Assembly (NCBI RefSeq): GCF_004785795.1
Contig: NZ_SRRO01000001.1
Location: 1,488,001 to 1,552,000, forward strand
Direction of reading: 5' to 3'
DNA from: Nocardioides eburneiflavus
Lineage (GTDB): Bacteria; Actinomycetota; Actinomycetes; Propionibacteriales; Nocardioidaceae
Length of the DNA stretch: 64,000 nt
Shown here: positions 24,581 to 31,380 of the stretch, piece after piece
How the letters are laid out: every line of letters starts with the position of its first letter
Numbering within the stretch: position 1 is the stretch's first letter
Made by a program: the position numbers and the translations under genes
The notes under the pieces: model-generated
The model's input: only the letters and a program-made list of their open reading frames with translations
Database searches by the model: none
Told to the model about the DNA's origin: nothing

Positions 24581-25534
24581 CTAGGCGCCCAGGGGGCGGC
24601 GGGAGTCGAGCATCTTGCGTACGCGGCGCGCGAGGATCTCGGGGTTCGCGAGGTCCGCCCACGTCACTCGGATGCACACCCATCCCGTGAGCTGGCAGAT
24701 GAGCTCCTCGCGCTTCTTCTCGCGCATCAGGAACTCGTCGAGGGTCTCGCCGTCGCGGCGGTACTTGATGTACTTCTCCTTGCCGTCGAACTCCACGAAG
24801 ACACCGAAGTCCTCCCACAGGAAGTCGACGCGCCCGACCAGTCGACCGCGCTCGTCGTGCACCTTGACCTGCGGAGTCGGGCGAGGCAGGTGCTGGCGCC
24901 AGCAGAGGTAGTGGAACCGCGACTCGCCAGCCGACTCGAGCCGCATGTCGCACAGCCTCACCACCAGGTCAGTCGCCAGGCTGTGCGGCCAGTAGCGCGC
25001 GCTGCGCGCCCAGTCGGCGAACTCCTGCTCCGTGGTGGCGCCCGAGTGGAGCAGGCCGTTGACGACGACCAGGCTCCGCTCGACATCGGTGATCGTCGTG
25101 ATCTCGACACAGGTGCGGGCCGCGACGGACACGGGAACTCCGTGCATCACGGTGACGTCCTTGGCGGGCAGGACGCCACCGTGCTGGATCCAGTCCTGGC
25201 GTCTGCGCCCCACCTTGCCGTCGCAGCGGGTGGTGTGGACGACGTCGAGCGGGAGGTCCCACACGGGCGCGCCCCACTCGATGGCAGCCGAGACGTGCGT
25301 GGCCGTCGTGCCCGCGTGAGCAGCGAGCATCACTCCGCGCGTGAGGAGTCGGTGCCGGTCGGCGCGGCCGAGCGAACGCCATGCCCCGCCGTCGACGTAC
25401 TGGCCCCTGCGGATCCGGACGAGCGTGCCGGCGCGCACGAGTGACGTGATGTGTCGGTCGGACATGCCCACGTCTAGCAGGGTGGCGCGCGAGGACACCA
25501 CGGGGAGCTCGGCGAGCTGTACAGGCTTCATCAT
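24581..25534 (-). CDS. AbiEi-like / DUF559 endonuclease-domain protein
   Basis: A 317-residue protein. The N-terminal 60 residues resemble the winged-helix AbiEi antitoxin-type domain (ITSLVRAGTLVRIRRGQYV). The C-terminal third (about 220-310) resembles DUF559, a Vsr-like PD-(D/E)XK nuclease fold: Glu in ESRFHYLCWR, Asp in RVDFLWEDFGV, then FVEFDGKEKY with the E-x-D/K pattern. The middle resembles the linker seen in this common actinobacterial family. No cognate toxin gene is adjacent, so it is unlikely to be a simple toxin-antitoxin pair. The ATG at 25534 lacks a good ribosome site; a second ATG is at 25531. The gene fills an inverted-repeat-bounded unit. Its biological role is not established. 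Confidence 0.75.
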   Translation of the reverse strand: MMKPVQLAELPVVSSRATLLDVGMSDRHITSLVRAGTLVRIRRGQYVDGGAWRSLGRADRHRLLTRGVMLAAHAGTTATHVSAAIEWGAPVWDLPLDVVHTTRCDGKVGRRRQDWIQHGGVLPAKDVTVMHGVPVSVAARTCVEITTITDVERSLVVVNGLLHSGATTEQEFADWARSARYWPHSLATDLVVRLCDMRLESAGESRFHYLCWRQHLPRPTPQVKVHDERGRLVGRVDFLWEDFGVFVEFDGKEKYIKYRRDGETLDEFLMREKKREELICQLTGWVCIRVTWADLANPEILARRVRKMLDSRRPLGA

Positions 25535-25619
25535 GGCGGGATCGTTGCCGACGCCGGCGCGCTTCAACCCTGCCGAACGCCGCCTGTGGAGAACGGTCGG
25601 CGGCGCTCGATCCGGCAGC

Positions 25620-25690
25620 CCTTTCCGTGCGCTTCTCGGCCGTTGCACCGGGCTGGAAGCGCGGGAACCACCGGTGAACCGGTGGTTCCC
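25620..25690. repeat. Right inverted repeat of the DUF559 element
   Basis: Partner of 24502-24572 in opposite orientation. Its outer end forms a 14-bp stem (25662-25675 with 25678-25691) with a 2-nt loop, 16 nt past the stop of the acyl-CoA dehydrogenase gene, where it could also act as a terminator. Confidence 0.85.
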
Positions 25691-25707
25691 GGCCGCGCCA
25701 CCGGCCG

Positions 25708-26883
25708 TCAGCCGATCGCGCCCGCGTCGTCCTTCGCGAGCGAGCGCGAGATGACCATCCGCTGGATCTGGTTGGTGCCCTCGAAGATCTGCATCACCTT
25801 GGCCTCGCGCATGTAGCGCTCGACCGGGAAGTCGCGGGTGTAGCCGTAGCCACCGAGGACCTGGACGGCGTCTGTGGTGACCTTCATGGCGTTGTCGGTG
25901 GCGACGAGCTTGGCGATCGAGGCCTCGCGGGAGAACGGCAGGCCGGCGTCCTTGAGCCGCGCGGCGTGAAGCAGCGTGGCGCGGGCCGAGACGACGGCGG
26001 CCTCCATGTCGGCGAGCACGAAGGCCAGGCCCTGGTGGTCGATGATCCGGGTGCCGAAGGTCTCGCGCTCACGGGCGTACGCCACGGCCGCGTCGAGGGC
26101 GCCCTGCGCGAGGCCGACGGCGACGGCGGCGATGCCGAGGCGGCCGGAGTCGAGTCCCTTGAGCGCGATGCGGAGGCCCTCGCCCTCCGCGCCGAGGAGG
26201 CGGGAGGCGTCGACGCGGACGTTGTCGAAGCGCATGGTCGCGGTGGCGGAGCCGGTGAGGCCCATCTTGCGCTCGGGCGGGTCGGCGGACAGGCCCTCGG
26301 AGTCGGCGGGGACGAGGAAGCAGGAGATGCCTGCCCCCCGAGAAGCACCAGCGTCGTCGGAGGTGCGGGCCATCACCTTGTAGAAGTCGGCGTGCCCGCC
26401 GTGGGTGGTCCAGGCCTTCGCGCCGTTGATCACGTACGAGTCGCCGTCGCGGCGGGCGGTCGTACGCATCGCGGCGGGGTCGGACCCGGCGTGCGGCTCG
26501 GAGAGGCAGTAGGCGCCGAGCAGGTCGCCGCCGAGCATGTCGGGCAGCCACCGGGCGCGCTGCTCGTCGGTGCCGAACTCGGCGAGGCCGAAGCAGGACA
26601 GGGCATGCACCGAGACGCCGACCCCGACCGACGACCACACGGCGCCGATCTCCTCGAGCACCTGGAGGTAGACCTCGTAGGGCTGGTCCCCGCCGCCGTG
26701 CTCCTCGGGGTAGGGCAGGGACAGCAGCCCGGCCTGGCCGAGCATCCGGAAGACCTCGCGCGGGAAGGTCTCGGTGGCCTCCGCCTCCGCAGACCTGGGG
26801 GCGAGCTCCTTGGTGGCGATCTCGCGCGTCAGGGCGAGCAGGTCGCGGGCCTCGTCGGTGGGCAGCTGGCGGCGGGCGGTCAT
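25708..26883 (-). CDS. Acyl-CoA dehydrogenase
   Basis: A 391-residue FAD-dependent acyl-CoA dehydrogenase, which forms the alpha-beta double bond in acyl-CoA breakdown. Family marks are YCLSEPHAGSDPAAM (flavin/substrate loop), WTTHGGHADFY, the helical C-terminal domain with GGYGYTRDFPVERYMREAK, and IFEGTNQIQRMVISR, where the Glu in the FEGT region is the usual catalytic base. Length is typical. The ATG at 26883 overlaps the stop of a possible 22-codon upstream ORF. Chain-length preference is not apparent. It is unrelated to the sugar genes around it. Confidence 0.92.
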   Translation of the reverse strand: MTARRQLPTDEARDLLALTREIATKELAPRSAEAEATETFPREVFRMLGQAGLLSLPYPEEHGGGDQPYEVYLQVLEEIGAVWSSVGVGVSVHALSCFGLAEFGTDEQRARWLPDMLGGDLLGAYCLSEPHAGSDPAAMRTTARRDGDSYVINGAKAWTTHGGHADFYKVMARTSDDAGASRGAGISCFLVPADSEGLSADPPERKMGLTGSATATMRFDNVRVDASRLLGAEGEGLRIALKGLDSGRLGIAAVAVGLAQGALDAAVAYARERETFGTRIIDHQGLAFVLADMEAAVVSARATLLHAARLKDAGLPFSREASIAKLVATDNAMKVTTDAVQVLGGYGYTRDFPVERYMREAKVMQIFEGTNQIQRMVISRSLAKDDAGAIG

Positions 26884-26948
26884 GCGGGGTCCCCGTGACG
26901 TTGTTCGGAGGAGCGAAGCGGGGGGGAAGAACGTCGTGGGGTGCTCAT
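26880..26948 (-). CDS. Possible 22-codon leaderless upstream ORF
   Basis: An ATG at 26948 lies 7 nt after TAACCT, which fits a leaderless start. The ORF reads 22 codons (starting MSTPRRSSPP) and its TGA overlaps the ATG of the acyl-CoA dehydrogenase gene. It may be a translational-coupling leader peptide. It is rich in Arg, Ser and Pro and has no recognisable domain; it could equally be untranslated leader. Confidence 0.3.
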   Translation of the reverse strand: MSTPRRSSPPLRSSEQRHGDPA

Positions 26949-26955
26949 GTGACGC

Positions 26956-26961
26956 AGGTTA
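26956..26961 (-). promoter_or_regulatory. -10 box (TAACCT) upstream of the acyl-CoA dehydrogenase unit
   Basis: On the minus strand TAACCT ends 7 nt before the ATG at 26948. This is the leaderless pattern seen for several other genes here. Confidence 0.4.
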
Positions 26962-27029
26962 CCGGCGGGCTCAGCGCGCCCCGAAGCCGGCGGCGGCGCC
27001 GAGGTTCCGTATCCAGGCTGGAGCCCTGC

Positions 27030-27077
27030 CCCCGAAGTTTCGGGGTGGAGGCTCGGGCTTCCCCGGGGTACCCGGGG
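27030..27077. terminator. Two GC-rich hairpins downstream of the HprK-like gene
   Basis: CCCCGAA/TTCGGGG (27030-27045, 2-nt loop) and CCCCGGG/CCCGGGG (27061-27077, 3-nt loop) are perfect stems just past the stop of the leftward HprK-like gene. They probably end its transcript before the acyl-CoA dehydrogenase unit. Confidence 0.5.
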
Positions 27078-27103
27078 ACCGCGACACGAGCCACCCCGAG
27101 CCC

Positions 27104-28174
27104 TCAGGCAGGAGGCCGGAGGAGCCCCTCTGTCGCCATGAGCCGGAGGGCGTCGCCGACCAGCGCGACGGCGTCGGGGTGGGCGCCCCACAGCTCCTGC
27201 ACCTCGGCGACGAGACGGTCGGTGGTGAGGGGGGCCTCGAGGGCGAGCCAGAGCACGACGCCGAGCCCGGCGAGCACGTGGACCCGGGAGTCGATCATCA
27301 GCACGAGCTCGTCGTCGTACTCGATCGCGTCGCGCCACGGCACACGGGTCCAGGCGCCGGGCGTACGGCTCCCGTCGGCCACGCCGTCGCCGCTGCCGGG
27401 GTGGTGCCGGCGGGGCAGTGGCGGCCGGCCCTCGACGTCGAGGAGGGCGACGAGGTCGTCGAGCCAGTGCTCGACCTCGCTGTAGTCGAGGGCCCACGCG
27501 CCCCCGCACGCGTCGATCGTGTCCGCCAGGCGGCGGACGGGGTGCTCGAGCCTGACCAGCGACGAGGTCTGCGCCACGATCTCGGCGATCGCGCGGGCCG
27601 GCGCGAGCGGGAGGAGGCCGCGGTCGGTGTCGCCGCGGTGCAGCAGGACGATGCGGTGCAGGCGGGCCGAGGGCGGCGGCCGCAGCAGGTCGAGGTCGTC
27701 GGGCGAGAGGGAGTGCTTCAGGAGCGGGGCGTCGCTGTCGGTGATCACCGAGAGCGGCTTGGGGTGGGGGTGCACGGCGAGGGTGTCGTCGACCGAGGTG
27801 GTCTCGTCGGAGAGGTAGCCGAGGCGGCGCGCGAGCAGCTGCACGGCGGTCGTCTTGCCCGAGCCCGACGGGCCGATGACGACCAGGGCGCGGCCCTCCT
27901 CGTCCGCCACGGCGCCGGCGTGCAGGTTGACGCGGAGCCCGGCCGTCGCGTCGAGCGCGGCGAGGGTGACCCGCGAGGTGACGGCGTAGTCGTGGGCGAC
28001 GTCGTCGTCGGTGTCGAGCTGGTCGAGGTCGACGACGGTGGCGGCGGGCCGGTCGGTGAGCGCACGGCTCCACTGCCGTCGCAGGCGGGCGGCGGCGTCA
28101 CCGGAGACCGGGATCCCGATCGGCACCCCCAGGGCGTCCACCACCACCTCGGGCGGGGTTCCCTGGGAGCTCAC
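27104..28174 (-). CDS. HprK-related P-loop kinase-like protein
   Basis: A 356-residue protein with a central P-loop GPSGSGKT (about residues 101-108) preceded by HAGAV, the arrangement of HPr-kinase-related proteins. The LSDETTSVD stretch after the P-loop fits the acidic metal site of this class. The C-terminal 130 residues look helical and PqqD-like (LVAEVQELWGAHPDAVALV). There is no PTS or HPr gene nearby. The same grouping of HprK-like, PqqD-like and nucleotidyltransferase proteins is known from the HPr-rel-A systems of exopolysaccharide loci and from some lasso-peptide loci, so a kinase acting on a peptide or glycan carrier is plausible. The GTG at 28174 lies 7 nt from TAGAGT, hence a leaderless start. 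Confidence 0.7.
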   Translation of the reverse strand: MSSQGTPPEVVVDALGVPIGIPVSGDAAARLRRQWSRALTDRPAATVVDLDQLDTDDDVAHDYAVTSRVTLAALDATAGLRVNLHAGAVADEEGRALVVIGPSGSGKTTAVQLLARRLGYLSDETTSVDDTLAVHPHPKPLSVITDSDAPLLKHSLSPDDLDLLRPPPSARLHRIVLLHRGDTDRGLLPLAPARAIAEIVAQTSSLVRLEHPVRRLADTIDACGGAWALDYSEVEHWLDDLVALLDVEGRPPLPRRHHPGSGDGVADGSRTPGAWTRVPWRDAIEYDDELVLMIDSRVHVLAGLGVVLWLALEAPLTTDRLVAEVQELWGAHPDAVALVGDALRLMATEGLLRPPA

Positions 28175-28181
28175 GTCGCCC

Positions 28182-28191
28182 ACTCTAGGGT
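28182..28191. promoter_or_regulatory. Overlapping divergent -10 boxes
   Basis: TAGAGT on the minus strand (28187-28182) and TAGGGT on the plus strand (28186-28191) share a TA pair. Each lies 7 nt from a GTG start (28174 and 28199). The two promoters cannot be occupied at once. An 11-bp inverted repeat (28173-28183 and 28190-28200) surrounds them. Confidence 0.6.
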
Positions 28192-28198
28192 GGGCGAC

Positions 28199-28621
28199 GT
28201 GGGCTGGAGGGGCGAACGCCGGGTGCTGGTCGCCCTCGCGCTCGGCTACGTCGTGGCGCTCGCGGTCCTGGTCGGCGGGCCCTGGGGCTCGGCCCTCAAC
28301 CGCTTCACCGTCGCGTGCTACGTCCGGTTCAGGTACGACTGGCCGATCGCGCCCGACTGGGTCCTCCCCGAGCACTACGGCGTGCTGCTCAACGTGGTGC
28401 TGTTCGTCCCGCTCGGGGCGCTGTTCGTGCTGTTGACCGGCCGACAGTGGTGGGTGGCGACGGCGGTCGCCGCCACCGGGTCCCTCGTGATCGAGGCGGT
28501 GCAGTGGCTGTGGCTCGACCGGCAGGGCACGTGGAGCGACGTCGCGGCCAACACGCTGGGCGCGGCGATCGGGGCGGTGGGGGTCGGCCTGGCGGTCAGT
28601 CTTCTCGCGCGACGCCGATGA
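28199..28621 (+). CDS. VanZ-family membrane protein
   Basis: A 140-residue integral membrane protein with about four hydrophobic helices. The VanZ pattern is seen in LLNVVLFVPLGALFVLL and SLVIEAVQWLWLDRQGTWSDVAANTLGAAIGA, where the E-Q-x-x-x-x-x-R and D-x-x-x-N residues are the conserved polar ones. VanZ relatives affect glycopeptide susceptibility and envelope biology, but the biochemical role is unclear. The GTG at 28199 fits a leaderless start. The 3' end overlaps the convergent PqqD-like gene by 26 bp. Confidence 0.8.
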   Translation: MGWRGERRVLVALALGYVVALAVLVGGPWGSALNRFTVACYVRFRYDWPIAPDWVLPEHYGVLLNVVLFVPLGALFVLLTGRQWWVATAVAATGSLVIEAVQWLWLDRQGTWSDVAANTLGAAIGAVGVGLAVSLLARRR

Positions 28622-28880
28622 TCACGAGCTGGTCGACCAGCGTCTCCACGTCGTCGCGGATCTCCTCGGTGCTGGTCCCCGACATGGCGGCGGCCGCGTC
28701 GACGACCTCGTCCAGGGTGCCGCCGTCGGCGAGCGCGAGCCACACCACGCACCCGGAGCCCTCGAGCAGGATCGGCGGACCCTTCGGCAGCCGGGTGAGG
28801 TAGGCGGTCGGGGTCTCGCCGCCGTCGAGCTCCTCCTCGCTCACCCATGCGACGTCGTCGGCGATGCGGTAGCGCGTCAC
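28596..28880 (-). CDS. PqqD-like peptide chaperone (RRE-type) protein
   Basis: A 94-residue PqqD-family protein. The fold is suggested by the N-terminal strands (TRYRIADDVAWVSEEE), then GPPILLEGSGCVVWLALADG and the helical DEVVDAAAAMSG and EEIRDDVETLVDQLVIIGV. PqqD-like domains bind leader peptides and present them to modifying enzymes. The GTG at 28880 overlaps the stop of the nucleotidyltransferase gene, so the two are translationally coupled. No precursor peptide is obvious nearby. With the HprK-like kinase across the VanZ gene, it forms a three-part cassette. Confidence 0.75.
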   Translation of the reverse strand: MTRYRIADDVAWVSEEELDGGETPTAYLTRLPKGPPILLEGSGCVVWLALADGGTLDEVVDAAAAMSGTSTEEIRDDVETLVDQLVIIGVARED

Positions 28881-29758
28881 GGTCGCCGCCACCTCTTCAT
28901 GGCACTCGCGGTGGCCCTGCCCGACACCTCCGCGAACGCCTTCCTCACTCGCAGGCGCTGGCGCTCGCGCACCTCGTCCCGGGTGGGCGTACGGCCCAGC
29001 TCCATCCTCAGGTGGTCGCGGTTGACACGCGTCGCGGCGCTCACCAGCGCTGCCTTCGCGCGTACGGTCGGCGCGGCCGCGAGCCGTGCGCGCCACTCGT
29101 CGAGACGGGTCCCGCCCTCGCTGAAGTAGCGCCACAGCAGGTAGGAGGGGTCGCGGCGGTGGAGCTCGAGCTCCCCGATCCCGGCGGCGAGCGCGACCTC
29201 CGCGCCCAGCTCGGCGGCCAGCCGGCGTACGGCGTCCTGCTCCTCCGGTGTCGCACCCACCCAGGCGTGGTCGACGTCGGTCCTCCCACCGGAGCGAGCG
29301 GCGTGGAGGACCAGGATCAGCCGCTGGGAGGTGTGGTCGGGGACCGGGCAGGCGCGGTGGGCGATCTCGCGGTGGACGAGGCTGCGGGCGAGGACCCCGT
29401 ACGCCGCCTCGGCGTCGATGGTGACGCCCGGCCAGCTGGTGTGGACGTCGACCCACCCCCAGTCGTCGTGCCACCAGTTGGCGGCGTGGGCGAACACCGA
29501 CCCGGTCGAGAAGTCGGTGCGTTGCTCGAAGCCGACGGACTCCAGCGCGTCGACCAGTCGGGAGAGGTGGCTCGGGCGCACGAGCACGTCGACGTCGCTG
29601 GACTGGCGACCCTCCGCCCGCAGGCCCGGCAGGACGGCCGGCCCCTTGAGGTGGAGCAGGTCGATGTCGCGGTCGTCGGCGAGCTTCTGCACGACGGCAT
29701 GGGCGAGGTGGACGCGCGCGGCGATCGGGGCCGCCCGGCCCTCCCGGTGCTCGTCCAT
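28877..29758 (-). CDS. Nucleotidyltransferase family protein (NTP_transf_5-like)
   Basis: A 293-residue protein of the uncharacterised nucleotidyltransferase family. LLHLKGPAVLPGL and SSDVDVLVRPSHLSRLVDAL hold the paired acidic residues (DVDVLV) expected of the metal site, and WGWVDVHTSWPG gives the third. Such proteins often accompany HprK-like and PqqD-like genes in exopolysaccharide or lasso-peptide loci. The ATG at 29758 is taken; ATG 29767 is an alternative, and neither has a strong ribosome site. It is divergent from the Wzz-kinase gene by 73 bp, which ties it to the polysaccharide locus. Confidence 0.75.
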   Translation of the reverse strand: MDEHREGRAAPIAARVHLAHAVVQKLADDRDIDLLHLKGPAVLPGLRAEGRQSSDVDVLVRPSHLSRLVDALESVGFEQRTDFSTGSVFAHAANWWHDDWGWVDVHTSWPGVTIDAEAAYGVLARSLVHREIAHRACPVPDHTSQRLILVLHAARSGGRTDVDHAWVGATPEEQDAVRRLAAELGAEVALAAGIGELELHRRDPSYLLWRYFSEGGTRLDEWRARLAAAPTVRAKAALVSAATRVNRDHLRMELGRTPTRDEVRERQRLRVRKAFAEVSGRATASAMKRWRRP

Positions 29759-29818
29759 GCCGCACATGGTGCCAGCCCGAGTGTCGCGCTTCGGGGTAGA
29801 TGGACGGGTCGGACGTCC

Positions 29819-29824
29819 TAGACT
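29819..29824 (+). promoter_or_regulatory. -10 box (TAGACT) for leaderless Wzz/kinase gene
   Basis: TAGACT ends 7 nt before the ATG at 29832, a leaderless arrangement. Confidence 0.55.
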
Positions 29825-29831
29825 CGCGAGC

Positions 29832-31352
29832 ATGACGTTCGGGGACTTCGTCCGGCTGACCCGCGCCTATGTGTGGGTGCTGGTCGGCTGCACGGTCCTC
29901 GGTGCGGCGGTGATGGCCGCGTGGACCACGCGCGAGCCGGTCCTCTACTCGGCGACGTCCGCGGGCCTGGTGCAGGTCGGCAACGCGGCGAGCGCCGCCG
30001 AGGAGCAGGGCAACGCCCAGCTCGCCGAGGACAAGGCGGTGCTCTACGCCTACCTGGTCTCCACGACGCCGGTGGCCGAGCGGGTCGTGGAGGACCTCGG
30101 GCTCGACGTGCCGCCGTCCGCCATCGCGGGCCGCTTCTCGGCGTCGGTCGATGCCAGCGTCAACGCCCTGACGGTGACCGCGATCGGCAGCACGCCGCAG
30201 GAGGCGCGCGACCTGGCCACCGCCGTCGTCGATGCCGTCGTGGTCTACGCCCAGGAGGTCGAGACCGGCGAGGAGAACCCGCGCGGGGACCCGCTGACGC
30301 GGATCGTGGCGGTCGAGCCGGCACAGCTCCCCTCGGCCCCGTTCAGCCCCGACTACCGCAGTGCGGCGCTGAAGGGCGCCCTCGGCGGTCTCGCCCTCGC
30401 CTACGCCGTGCTCATCGCCCGCCGGCTGCTCGACCGCCGCATCCGCTCGGCCGCGCACGTCGAGGAGGCCACCGGCGCCGCGGTGCTCGGCGTCATCCCC
30501 ACGGAGGACTCGCTCGGTCGTACGCACCGGGGTGTCCGCGGCGACCTGGGGAGGGCCGCGGAGGCCTTCCGGCTGCTGCGCACCAACCTGCGCTTCGTCG
30601 ACGTCGACAACGAGCCCCGCCGCATCGTGGTGACCTCTGCGCTGGCAGGGGAGGGCAAGTCGACGGTCTCGGCCAACATCGCGCGCCTCGTCGCGCAGGC
30701 CGGCACGCCCGTGCTGCTGATCGACGCCGACCTGCGCCGGCCGATGCTCGCCACGACCTTCGAGGTCGACGGAGCCGTCGGCCTCACCCAGGCCCTGGCG
30801 GGCGACGTGGACGTGCGCGACGTGATCGTCCAGTCGGGCATGGCCAACCTGAGCCTGCTCCCCGCCGGTCGCATCCCGCCGAACCCGAGCGAGCTGCTCG
30901 GCTCGCTGCGGATGAAGCAGTTCATCGACGAGCTCTCGCACGACTACTTCGTGATCCTCGACGCGCCGCCCCTGCTCCCGGTCACCGACGCGGGCCTGCT
31001 GTCGGCGTTCTGCGACGGTGCGCTGCTGGTCCAGGCGGCCGGCAAGACCCAGATCGAGCAGAGCCAGCACTGCCGCCGCATCCTCGACCAGGTCGGCAGC
31101 CGCCTCCTCGGGGTCGTGCTCAACAAGGCGCCGGTCAAGGGCGCGGCCGCCATCGCCTACGGCGGCGGCTACGGCGGCTACGGCGGCTACCAGGCCGAGT
31201 ACGCCTCGCTCGAGGCGGAGTCCTCGGCGGGCAAGGGCTGGCGCAAGAAGGCCGACAAGGCCGACAAGCCCGACAAGGCCGACAAGCCCGACAAGCCCGC
31301 GCAGGCGGAGCAGGCCGAGGCGGGCGAGGCCGAGAAGGCCACCAGGTCCTGA
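29832..31352 (+). CDS. Wzz / bacterial tyrosine-kinase fusion (polysaccharide co-polymerase)
   Basis: A 506-residue chain-length regulator fused to a BY-kinase. Membrane segments at about 14-30 and 180-197 enclose the external Wzz domain. The cytoplasmic kinase has Walker A SALAGEGKST (269-278), Walker A' LLIDADLRRP (295-304) and Walker B FVILDAPP (373-380). The tail has a Tyr cluster (YGGGYGGYGGYQAEY, about 446-460), the usual autophosphorylation site, then a charged Lys-Ala-Asp/Pro-Asp-Lys repeat. Such proteins control export and length of exopolysaccharide through phosphorylation cycles. No partner phosphatase gene is present in the window. It opens the polysaccharide locus, convergent with the long leftward operon. 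Confidence 0.92.
   Translation: MTFGDFVRLTRAYVWVLVGCTVLGAAVMAAWTTREPVLYSATSAGLVQVGNAASAAEEQGNAQLAEDKAVLYAYLVSTTPVAERVVEDLGLDVPPSAIAGRFSASVDASVNALTVTAIGSTPQEARDLATAVVDAVVVYAQEVETGEENPRGDPLTRIVAVEPAQLPSAPFSPDYRSAALKGALGGLALAYAVLIARRLLDRRIRSAAHVEEATGAAVLGVIPTEDSLGRTHRGVRGDLGRAAEAFRLLRTNLRFVDVDNEPRRIVVTSALAGEGKSTVSANIARLVAQAGTPVLLIDADLRRPMLATTFEVDGAVGLTQALAGDVDVRDVIVQSGMANLSLLPAGRIPPNPSELLGSLRMKQFIDELSHDYFVILDAPPLLPVTDAGLLSAFCDGALLVQAAGKTQIEQSQHCRRILDQVGSRLLGVVLNKAPVKGAAAIAYGGGYGGYGGYQAEYASLEAESSAGKGWRKKADKADKPDKADKPDKPAQAEQAEAGEAEKATRS
31251..31295 (+). repeat. Nine-base tandem repeat coding for the kinase tail
   Basis: Five units of (G/C)CCGACAAG in tandem encode a repeating Ala/Pro-Asp-Lys segment near the C-terminus of the Wzz/kinase. 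The number of units could vary by slippage without breaking the frame. Confidence 0.85.
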
Positions 31353-31380
31353 TCCCGCCCCGGTCGCGTCGGTGTCGGCG

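Larger units (their letters stand above)
24502..25690. mobile_element. Putative single-gene element bounded by 71-bp inverted repeats
   Basis: Two 71-bp inverted repeats (83% identical) enclose 1047 bp that hold only the DUF559-type gene. Each repeat carries a strong palindrome at its outer end. Similarity stops at the outer ends, as for a discrete unit. There is no transposase and no obvious target-site duplication. It may move through the encoded nuclease or through another enzyme in trans; this is inference. Confidence 0.55.

Noticed and set aside
24581..25534. A type IV toxin-antitoxin pair (AbiEi with AbiEii)
   Set aside because: Only the AbiEi-like N-terminal domain is seen and it is fused to a DUF559 nuclease-like region. 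No AbiEii-type toxin gene is adjacent.
25662..25691. The palindrome as just a terminator for acyl-CoA dehydrogenase
   Set aside because: It is part of a 71-bp repeat with an inverted partner at 24502-24572, so termination alone does not explain it, although it may serve that role as well.
27104..28880. A lasso-peptide biosynthetic cluster
   Set aside because: There is no asparagine-synthetase-like cyclase, transglutaminase-like protease or precursor ORF; only accessory-type genes occur.
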